A DNA stretch of 45,072 bases, from NCBI RefSeq assembly GCF_025499425.1, contig NZ_JAIMCB010000024.1, forward strand, positions 1 through 45,072, given 5' to 3'. The notes under the pieces were generated by a model. The model was given only the letters and a program-made list of their open reading frames with translations. It did no database searches and was not told the DNA's origin. Position 1 is the stretch's first letter; each line of letters opens with the position of its first letter. The position numbers and the translations under genes were made by a program. This DNA is from Acidiferrimicrobium sp. IK. Its GTDB lineage: Bacteria; Actinomycetota; Acidimicrobiia; Acidimicrobiales; Palsa-688. Below, piece after piece: positions 26,133 through 32,959 of the stretch.

Positions 26133-26849
26133 TCAGAACAGGCGGGCGGTCAGCGCCTTGCGGTACCCAGCGGTGCGGGGGTCGTCGGGTCCTAGCACCT
26201 CGAGCAGGTCGAGGAACTCCTGGCGGGCCGCTTCGTCGGACTTGACCCGCTCGAGCAGCCCGTCGAGCTTGGCGTCCACCCCTTCGCCGGCGCCGGCGTC
26301 GACCACCTCGTCGCCGACGCGGGCCTTGGCGATCAGGTGGCGGACCTCGGCGGTCTCGGGGAGGCGGGCGAGCAGCCCTAGGGCCTCCTCCTTCGAGTCG
26401 CTCGTGTCGGCGTCGACGAGCAGCCCGGCCAGGGCCAGCAGGGCCTTCTCGTTGGCCGGCTCGAGTTCCACCGCGCGGCGCAGGGACGCCTCGTCGCCGG
26501 CGCTGATCAGCGTGTCGACCTCGGTGGGTTCGGGAGCCAGCCGGTTGACCCACTCCCGTACCTGCGGCTCGGGGAGCGCGCCGACGAAGCTGTCGACGAC
26601 CTTGCGGTCGGCGATGGCGTACACCGCCGGGATCGAGCGGACCTGGAACGTCGCCGCGACCCTCGGGTTGGCGTCGACGTCGACTTTGACCAGCTCGACA
26701 CGCCCGCCGGTCTCCCCGACCACCTTCTCGATGATCGGCCCGAGCGTCCGGCACGGCCCGCACCACTCCGCCCACAGGTCGACCACTACGGGGACCTCGG
26801 TGGACCGCTCGAGCACGGCGGTCTCGAATGTGGCATCGGTGACGTCCAT
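26133..26849 (-). CDS. Thioredoxin-domain co-chaperone (YbbN/CnoX-like)
   Basis: A 238-residue protein with an N-terminal thioredoxin fold carrying the active site W29-C30-G31-P32-C33, followed by about 120 residues of TPR-like helices (LRRAVELEPANEKALLALAG; a final DDPRTAGYRKALTARLF). This is the YbbN/CnoX layout, which protects clients under oxidative stress and hands them to chaperones. Unlike Escherichia coli YbbN, both redox cysteines are kept, so it should be redox active. The ATG before DVTDATFETAV gives the normal thioredoxin start. Long in-frame upstream readings pass through the divergent kinase gene and are not coding. Confidence 0.9.
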   Translation of the reverse strand: MDVTDATFETAVLERSTEVPVVVDLWAEWCGPCRTLGPIIEKVVGETGGRVELVKVDVDANPRVAATFQVRSIPAVYAIADRKVVDSFVGALPEPQVREWVNRLAPEPTEVDTLISAGDEASLRRAVELEPANEKALLALAGLLVDADTSDSKEEALGLLARLPETAEVRHLIAKARVGDEVVDAGAGEGVDAKLDGLLERVKSDEAARQEFLDLLEVLGPDDPRTAGYRKALTARLF

Positions 26850-26903
26850 ACGGACCCTCACTCCCTCTCTCGCTCTACATTGCTGGGTCATGGAAGCTGC
26901 GTC

Positions 26904-27968
26904 ATGACCGACCCAGACGGTAGCGGCGTCGACCGGGCTCTCCCCGGCATCGACACCAACAGGGTAAGCGCCTGGTACGCCGACAACATTCCCGGCACCA
27001 CTTTGCCGCTGCACTTCACGCTGATCGCCGGCGGCCGCTCCAACCTGACATACCGGGTGGACGACGCGGCGGGGCGGGCGACGGTGCTGCGCCGGCCGCC
27101 CACCGGGCATCTGCTCCCGACGGCCCACGACATGGCCCGGGAGCACCGGCTGATCGCCGCCGTCGCCCCCGCCGGGGTGCCGGTCGCGCCCGCGCTCGGG
27201 CTGTGCACCGACGAGTCGGTCAACGGGGCGCCGTTTTATGTGATGGGGTTCGTCGACGGTCTCATCGTGCGGAGCGCCGAGCAGGCAGAGGCTGCGTGGG
27301 ACGTCCCGGCCCGGCGGGTCGTGGCCGAGTCGCTGATCGACACCCTGGCGCAGATCCACGCCGTCGACCCCGACGCGGCCGGCCTCGGCGACCTCAGCCG
27401 GCGCGAGGGCTACGTGGCCCGCCAGCTGAAGCGCTGGTACAGCCAGTACCAGGCGTCGCGCGACGGCGCCGGCGGCCCCGACGTGAAGCTGGTCGACCAG
27501 CTCCACGGGATGCTCTCGGCGTCGATTCCCGAGCAGGGGCCGGCCACCTTGGTCCACGGCGACTACCGCCTCGACAACACCGTCGTCGGATCCGACCACC
27601 GCATCGCGGCGGTGCTGGACTGGGAGCTGTGCACCCTCGGGGATCCCTTGGCCGACATGGGCGCGCTGCTCGCCTACTGGAGCGAGCCGGGTGAGGAGAG
27701 CCCGCTCGGCGCGTCGGCCACCGGGGTCGAGGGCTTCCCGCTTCGCGCCGAGGTGGCCGAGCTGTACGCCAAGGCGTCCGGCAGGGACCTCAGCCAGCTC
27801 GACTTCTTCTACGCGTTCGCGCTGTGGAAGCTGGCATGCATCCTGGAAGGGGTCTACGTCCGCTACGTGGCGGGGGCGATGGGCGACACCGACTTCGACT
27901 ACAGCTTCTACCCGGCGGCCATCTCCGGCCTCGCCGAGCGGGCCCACGACGCCCTCAAGGGTCGCTGA
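26904..27968 (+). CDS. Phosphotransferase family protein (APH-like kinase fold)
   Basis: A 354-residue aminoglycoside-phosphotransferase-fold protein of the group often found near acyl-CoA dehydrogenases. Catalytic HGDYRLDN begins at H218 and the metal site is DWELCTLGDPLADMG about 20 residues later. The N-terminal lobe opens LIAGGRSNLTYRVDDAAGRA. The chosen ATG follows a short gap divergent from the YbbN-like gene; an upstream in-frame TTG is possible. The substrate is unknown. The stop codon lies in a 21-bp tandem repeat that supplies further in-frame stops. Confidence 0.85.
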   Translation: MTDPDGSGVDRALPGIDTNRVSAWYADNIPGTTLPLHFTLIAGGRSNLTYRVDDAAGRATVLRRPPTGHLLPTAHDMAREHRLIAAVAPAGVPVAPALGLCTDESVNGAPFYVMGFVDGLIVRSAEQAEAAWDVPARRVVAESLIDTLAQIHAVDPDAAGLGDLSRREGYVARQLKRWYSQYQASRDGAGGPDVKLVDQLHGMLSASIPEQGPATLVHGDYRLDNTVVGSDHRIAAVLDWELCTLGDPLADMGALLAYWSEPGEESPLGASATGVEGFPLRAEVAELYAKASGRDLSQLDFFYAFALWKLACILEGVYVRYVAGAMGDTDFDYSFYPAAISGLAERAHDALKGR

Positions 27969-28035
27969 CAGCCCGCCGAGGGTCGCTGACAGCCCGTCGA
28001 GGGTCGCTGACAGCCCGTCGAGGGTCGCTGACAGG
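27959..28035 (+). repeat. 21-bp tandem repeat across the kinase stop codon
   Basis: Three full 21-bp units and a 12-bp partial, each starting gggtcgctgacagcccg, follow head to tail with one C/T difference. The CDS stop TGA is in unit 1, and every later unit repeats TGA in the same frame. Confidence 0.92.
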
Positions 28036-28085
28036 AAGGTGCCGGTACCGCTCCGGCGGCCCAAGCCTGGAAGAATGGTCCGTCC

Positions 28086-28952
28086 ATGAGTGAGCTTGCG
28101 ACCATCCACAGCCTCCCGGCGCTGGAGGATCCCGTGCTCGTGATGGCCTTGGAAGGCTGGATCGACGCCGGGGCGGCGGCGGTAACTGCGGCGACGGCGC
28201 TGCTCGAGACCCTGCCGCGCCAGCTGCTGGCCACCTTCGACGGCGACGCGCTCATCGACCACCGGGCCCGCCGGCCAGTCCTGCGCATCGTCAACGGGGT
28301 TCATTCCGGGTTGCACTGGCCGGAGATCCGCATTGAGGCCGCGACCACCCGCACCGGGCGCAGCGTGCTGCTCCTCGTCGGACCCGAACCGGACATGCGC
28401 TGGCACCAGTTCACGACCGAGGTCGTGTCGCTGGCCCAGCGTTTCGGGGTCAAGCAGGTCATCGGGCTCGGAGCCTTCCCCGCCCCGGTCCCCCACACCC
28501 GGCCGGTACGGCTCACCGCGACGGCCACCAGCGCCGAGCTGGCCGCCGAGGTGGGGTTCCTCCCCGTCACCATCGACGTGCCGGCAGGCGCGCAGGCGGC
28601 GCTCGAGCACGCGTTCGGCGACGCTGGGCTCCCCGCCGTCGGTTTGTGGGCCCGGGTGCCGCACTACGCGTCGGCGATGCCCTACCCGGCAGCCGCGGCC
28701 GCCCTCCTCGACGAGCTGGCCCGCCTGGCCCACCTGGAGCTGGACACCAGCGCGCTGCGCGAGGCGGGCCAGACCACCTTCGATCAGATCGAGCAGCTGG
28801 TCGCCGCCAGCGACGAGCACGCCGCCATGATCCGCCAGCTAGAGACCCAACACGACGCGGAGGCGGAGGCCCCGCCTGCGTCGTTCGGTCCGCTGCCCTC
28901 CGGCGACGAGCTGGCCGCGGAGCTCGAGCGGTTCCTGCGCGGCCAGGGCTGA
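28086..28952 (+). CDS. PAC2 family protein
   Basis: A 288-residue PAC2 (proteasome assembly chaperone 2-like) protein. Family marks are PVLVMALEGWIDAGAAAVTA near the start, VLLLVGPEPDMRWHQFTTEV in the middle, and IGLGAFPAPVPHTRPVRLTA. In actinobacteria such proteins are common, and a link to proteasome function is only inferred from eukaryotic relatives. The C-terminus is acidic and helical. It sits between the kinase-like gene and the glycosyltransferase gene, which starts 4 nt after this stop. Confidence 0.88.
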   Translation: MSELATIHSLPALEDPVLVMALEGWIDAGAAAVTAATALLETLPRQLLATFDGDALIDHRARRPVLRIVNGVHSGLHWPEIRIEAATTRTGRSVLLLVGPEPDMRWHQFTTEVVSLAQRFGVKQVIGLGAFPAPVPHTRPVRLTATATSAELAAEVGFLPVTIDVPAGAQAALEHAFGDAGLPAVGLWARVPHYASAMPYPAAAAALLDELARLAHLELDTSALREAGQTTFDQIEQLVAASDEHAAMIRQLETQHDAEAEAPPASFGPLPSGDELAAELERFLRGQG

Positions 28953-28956
28953 GGCC

Positions 28957-31356
28957 TTGGGCGCTCCTTCGCCGGAGGCCGGCGCAGGACCGGGGGGCCT
29001 GGGTGCGGTCACCGTCGACCTCCAAGCCGCGCAAAGCGCCGGCTACCGCGACCGAGGCGTGGCCCGCTACGCCCTCGATTTCACCACCTCCCTGGTGGAG
29101 CGCCACCCTGATCTGCTCGAGCAGGTGGTGCTCGACCCCGACCTTCCTCCCGTTGGGGTGGAGCACCTCATGGCCCAGGCGCGAGTCACCCGCTCCGGTA
29201 GTTGGTCTCCGGGCGCCGACGGCGGGATCTTCCATGTCCTCTCCCCCTTCGAGCTGGCGGTAGGCGTCCGCCGGCTGTGGCCACGCCGGGTGTCGCAGCG
29301 CCAGATGGCGACGGTGGTGACCGTCTACGACTTGATCCCTGAACTGTTCCCCGACATCTACCTGCGCGACGAGGGACTACGCCGCCGCTACCGGGCCCGC
29401 CGGGAGCTGATCCGGGTCGCGGACCATGTCATGACCCTGTCGCGCTCCGCGGCCGACGACGTGATCGACCATCTCGGCGTGCCCGAGTCGAGGGTGACCG
29501 TCGTCGGGGCGGCCACCGGCGCGGCGTTCCGCCGGCCGGCCAGCAAGGACGCGGCCCGCGCCGCGCTGAGCGGGCTCGTCGCGGGGATCGAGCCGGGATT
29601 CATCGTCTACAACGGCGCGGTCGAGCCCAGGAAGAACATGGAGGCGCTGCTCGAGGCCTACGCCCAGCTGCCCGCCCGCCTGCGGGCTGAGCATCAGCTG
29701 GTGCTGGTCTGCAAGCTGGCTCCCCTGGAACGCAACCACTTCGAGGTGCGCGCCGCGCAGCTCGGCGTCGCCGGCCAGGTGGTGCTGACCGGCTACCTGC
29801 CCGACGCGACCCTGGTCGCGCTGTACCAGACGACCGACCTGGCGGTGTTCCCCTCCCTCTACGAGGGCTACGGCCTGCCGGTCGCCGAAGCCATCGCCTG
29901 CGGGGCGCCGGCGATCGCGTCGGGGAACTCGTCGCTGGTGGAGCTGGTGGCGCCGGAGGCCACCTTCGACCCGTCGAGCCCGGCGGCCATCGCGGCCGCG
30001 GTGCACGCCGGGCTGTCCGACCACGGGCTGCGGGCCCGGCTGCTGGCCTGGTCCGACCGGCCCCAGCCGACCTGGGCCGGAGTCGCCGACCGGGCGGCAG
30101 AGGTATACCGGGGCCTCCTGCCGCCCGCCGGCGCCCGACCGGTCCGGCGGTGGCGGCGACGGCCCTCGCTGGCGTTGGTCACCCCGTGGCCGCCGTCGCT
30201 GACCGGGGTGGCCAGCTACAGCCGGCGGCTGGTCGACGCGCTGCGCGCTTACTGCGACGTCGACGTCTACACCGACGGCGACCCGGTGGAAGACACCGAG
30301 CGGGGAGGCGTATTCGACCCCGCCGGCATCGCCCTTCGGGACCTCACGACCGGCGGCTACGACTCGGTGATCGTCGCTCTCGGCAACAGCGAGTTCCACG
30401 CCAACGCCCTGCGGATCCTCCGCACCTCGCCGATCCCGGTCGTGGCCCAGGTCCACGACGTGCGCCTGGCCAACCTGTGGCTCCACTCGGCCGCCCGGGG
30501 CGCCGTGCCGGAGGGATTCGAGCAGGCCGTGGCCGACCACTACCCCGGGCTGAGCAACGTGGTCCGCGACGGGCGCATCCCGAGCGACGTCGCGGCCCGC
30601 GAGGGCATCTTCATGCTCAGCGAGATCGTCGCCCGCTCGGAGCGGACGCTGGTCACCTCAGAGTTCGCGGCGGACGTTGCCCGGCTCGACTGCCGCTCCG
30701 AGGACCGGGAGAAGGTCGCGGTGTGGCCATACGCTTACCCGCCGGCCGTGGGACGAGCAGCCGGCGGCGTGGATCCCGACCTCGTATGCACCTTCGGCCT
30801 GGTCAACGAAGCCAAAAGACCTGACCTGCTCGTGTCCGCGCTGGCTTTGCTCCTGCCCCGCCGCCCCCATCTGCGCCTGGCCTTCGTCGGCCCCGCCGGC
30901 GCCGATCAGCGCCAGGCCATCGCAGCCCTCGCCGAGCAGCTGGGGGTCAGCGACCGCGTCGTGGTCACCGGCGAGGTGGCCGACGACGACTACGAGCAGT
31001 GGCTGCGGCGGGCGGCCGTCGCCGCCCAGCTGCGGCGATACACCAACGGCGAGTGCTCGGGGGCCGTCGCCGACTGCCTGTGCCACGGAGTGCCGACCGT
31101 CGTCAGCGCCCTCGGCCCGCAGTCGGAGCTGGCCGCGGTCACCGCGCAGCTGCCCGCCGGCGCCGGCGCCGGCGCCGCGGACCTGGCCGAGCTGCTCGAG
31201 TCGACGCTCGCCGACCCCGCGGGGCGGGAGTCTCTCGGGGATCGGGGCCGGCGCTGGGCAGCCGAGCGTTCCTTCGACTGGGCCGCCCGCCAGCTCTTCG
31301 CCCTGCTCCCCGACCTCGGGCGACGCCCCGGGGCGCCCTCCGCCGCTGGACCCTGA
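28957..31356 (+). CDS. Tandem GT-B glycosyltransferase (two GT4-like domains)
   Basis: A 799-residue protein with two glycosyltransferase modules. The first (to about residue 390) has VEPRKNMEALLEAY and the nucleotide-sugar site FPSLYEGYGLPVAEAIACGA. The second (from about 410) opens LALVTPWPPSLTGVASYSRR and contains TFGLVNEAKRPDLLVSALAL and GECSGAVADCLCHGVPTVVS. In the second site the usual E-x7-E is altered (GECSGAVAD), so its activity is less sure. No signal peptide is visible, so it is probably cytoplasmic or membrane-associated. The TTG start lies 4 nt after PAC2. No other polysaccharide genes are close, so the product glycan cannot be named. Confidence 0.8.
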   Translation: MGAPSPEAGAGPGGLGAVTVDLQAAQSAGYRDRGVARYALDFTTSLVERHPDLLEQVVLDPDLPPVGVEHLMAQARVTRSGSWSPGADGGIFHVLSPFELAVGVRRLWPRRVSQRQMATVVTVYDLIPELFPDIYLRDEGLRRRYRARRELIRVADHVMTLSRSAADDVIDHLGVPESRVTVVGAATGAAFRRPASKDAARAALSGLVAGIEPGFIVYNGAVEPRKNMEALLEAYAQLPARLRAEHQLVLVCKLAPLERNHFEVRAAQLGVAGQVVLTGYLPDATLVALYQTTDLAVFPSLYEGYGLPVAEAIACGAPAIASGNSSLVELVAPEATFDPSSPAAIAAAVHAGLSDHGLRARLLAWSDRPQPTWAGVADRAAEVYRGLLPPAGARPVRRWRRRPSLALVTPWPPSLTGVASYSRRLVDALRAYCDVDVYTDGDPVEDTERGGVFDPAGIALRDLTTGGYDSVIVALGNSEFHANALRILRTSPIPVVAQVHDVRLANLWLHSAARGAVPEGFEQAVADHYPGLSNVVRDGRIPSDVAAREGIFMLSEIVARSERTLVTSEFAADVARLDCRSEDREKVAVWPYAYPPAVGRAAGGVDPDLVCTFGLVNEAKRPDLLVSALALLLPRRPHLRLAFVGPAGADQRQAIAALAEQLGVSDRVVVTGEVADDDYEQWLRRAAVAAQLRRYTNGECSGAVADCLCHGVPTVVSALGPQSELAAVTAQLPAGAGAGAADLAELLESTLADPAGRESLGDRGRRWAAERSFDWAARQLFALLPDLGRRPGAPSAAGP

Positions 31357-31407
31357 CCGGCGCGTGCCTTCGCCGGCGGCACGCGCCTCGCCGGCGCCTT
31401 GCCGGCG

Positions 31408-31551
31408 CATTGCCGGCGGGAGTGGCGCATCGCCCGCGGATTGCCGGCGGGACTGGCGCCTTGCCTGCGCATTGCTGGCGGGAGCGGCGCATTGCCTGCG
31501 CATTGTTGGCGGGACTGGCGCCTTGCCGGCGGGACTGGCGCCTTGCCGGCG
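31408..31551. repeat. 31-bp tandem repeat (four units plus partial)
   Basis: Four contiguous 31-bp units, each around attgccggcgggactggcg, plus a 20-bp partial lie in the convergent gap after the glycosyltransferase gene. Units differ at a few positions, and no spacers separate them. It stops all frames from being conserved, so it is taken as non-coding. Confidence 0.85.
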
Positions 31552-31611
31552 ACGTGGCGGCGTTGCCGGCAAGGTGGCGCGTTGCGGGCGCCTTACCGCC
31601 GGCGCCAGCCT

Positions 31612-31740
31612 CCCCGATGAAAGCCGCGACATACCTCGCCTCCGAGCCTGGGGTCTGTCGCGACTTATACGCGAAGAGCCCGCGCAGCCCGCGACACATC
31701 CCCACCGCCGCGGCACCGTCTGTCGAGGGTTTCATCGGGG
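31612..31740. repeat. 129-bp nested inverted-repeat element
   Basis: The ends are 23-bp inverted repeats matching at 20 positions, with the outer 11 bp perfect (CCCCGATGAAA and its complement). Inside, TGTCGCG and CGCGACA form a second, smaller stem with flanking GGGG/CCCC. It could be a transcribed hairpin, a bidirectional terminator region or a small mobile repeat. Confidence 0.65.
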
Positions 31741-31828
31741 GACGCCACGCCACGACACCCACGGCACCCACGACGCGACGACGCGACACCCGAGCCCGGC
31801 AACGGGCCCACCGGGCCCCAACTGGCGT

Positions 31829-32959
31829 TCAGCCCGGCTGCAGCCAGGCCCGCACCTCGTCTGTGTGCTCGCCCAGGCGCGGCGGGCGCCGGCGGTAGGT
31901 GACCGGCGAGGCGCCGTAAGTCACCGGGTTGGCGACCAGCGACACGCCTTCGACGTCGACAACGGGGTCCAGGCCGAGGCGCTCCGCCATCGCGAAGGCG
32001 CCGGCCATGTCGTTGACCGGCCCGCACGGCACCCCGAGCGGGGTTAGGGCCTCGAACCACTCCTCCGCCGGCCGGCTGCGCAGGGCCTCCACCAGGAGGG
32101 ACGCCAGCACGTCGCGGTTGGCGACCCGATCGGAGTTGGTGGCGAAGCGCTCGTCGGAGGCCAACCGCTCCAGGCCGAGGGCCGCGCAGAGCGCAGCGAA
32201 CTGGCGGTCGTTGCCCACCGCCAGGACGATCGGATCGGTCGCGGTGGGGTACAGCTCGTAGGGCACAACGGACGGATGCCGGTTCCCCATGATCCCCGGC
32301 ACGACGCCCGCCGCGCTGTACGCCGTCGACTGGTTGGCGAGCGATGACAGCAGCGCCGAGAGGAGGTTGACCTCCACTCGCTGCCCGATGCCGGTGGCGT
32401 CGCGGTGGCGGAGCGCGGCGAGGATGGCGACGGTGGCGTGCAGACCGGTGAGCACGTCGACGACTGCGACTCCGGCTTTGGTGGGCTCGCCTGGGGCCGG
32501 GCCGGTGATGCTCATGAGACCCCCCACGGCTTGGGCCAGGAGGTCGTAGCCGGGCAGGTCGGCGCCAGCACCGGAGCCGAAACCGGTCACCGAGCAGTAC
32601 ACGAGGCGGGGATTGACCTCGGATAGGTCGCTCCAGCCGAGGCCATAGCGGCCCAGACCGCCGGGGCGGAAGTTCTCCACCAGCACGTCGGCCCGGGTGG
32701 CCAACGCCACCGCCGCGGCCCGGTCCTCGGGGTCGGCGAGGTCCAGCGCCACCGACCGCTTGGAACGGTTGACCGACAGGTAGTAGGTCGAGTCGTCCCC
32801 GGCCCACGGAGGCCCCCAGCTGCGGGTGTCGTCACCGCGTCCCGGCTGCTCGACCTTGATGACCTCCGCGCCGAGGTCGGCGAGGAGCATGGTGGCGTAA
32901 GGGGCGGCCAGGACCCGGCTGAAATCGGCTACCAGGACGCCGTCGAGGGCGCCGCTCAC
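31829..32959 (-). CDS. CaiB/BaiF family CoA transferase (class III)
   Basis: A 376-residue class III CoA transferase. The N-terminus VLVADFSRVLAAPYATMLLA and AEVIKVEQPGRGDDTRSWGP are diagnostic. The SVALDLADPEDRAAAVALA and VLVENFRPGGLGRYG segments follow, and the catalytic aspartate is expected in LPGYDLLAQAVGG. The C-terminal GVPCGPVNDMAGAFA also fits. The acyl substrate is unknown. The GTG start overlaps the leuS stop by 4 nt on the same strand, an odd pairing of a CoA transferase with a tRNA synthetase. Confidence 0.9.
   Translation of the reverse strand: MSGALDGVLVADFSRVLAAPYATMLLADLGAEVIKVEQPGRGDDTRSWGPPWAGDDSTYYLSVNRSKRSVALDLADPEDRAAAVALATRADVLVENFRPGGLGRYGLGWSDLSEVNPRLVYCSVTGFGSGAGADLPGYDLLAQAVGGLMSITGPAPGEPTKAGVAVVDVLTGLHATVAILAALRHRDATGIGQRVEVNLLSALLSSLANQSTAYSAAGVVPGIMGNRHPSVVPYELYPTATDPIVLAVGNDRQFAALCAALGLERLASDERFATNSDRVANRDVLASLLVEALRSRPAEEWFEALTPLGVPCGPVNDMAGAFAMAERLGLDPVVDVEGVSLVANPVTYGASPVTYRRRPPRLGEHTDEVRAWLQPG

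Larger units (their letters stand above)
31357..31828. other. Convergent non-coding gap rich in repeats
   Basis: This 472-bp gap lies between two converging genes. It holds the 31-bp array, then a 129-bp inverted-repeat element, then a CACGACACC-rich stretch. Open frames across it have biased, repeat-driven composition and no ribosome sites, so I call no gene here. Confidence 0.7.

Noticed and set aside
26850..28820. Long minus-strand open frame upstream of the YbbN-like gene
   Set aside because: It lies opposite the kinase-like and PAC2 genes, has biased composition and no ribosome site; the thioredoxin start at 26849 explains the real gene.
31408..31551. Possible CRISPR array
   Set aside because: Units of 31 bp are directly contiguous with no unique spacers, and no cas gene is present.
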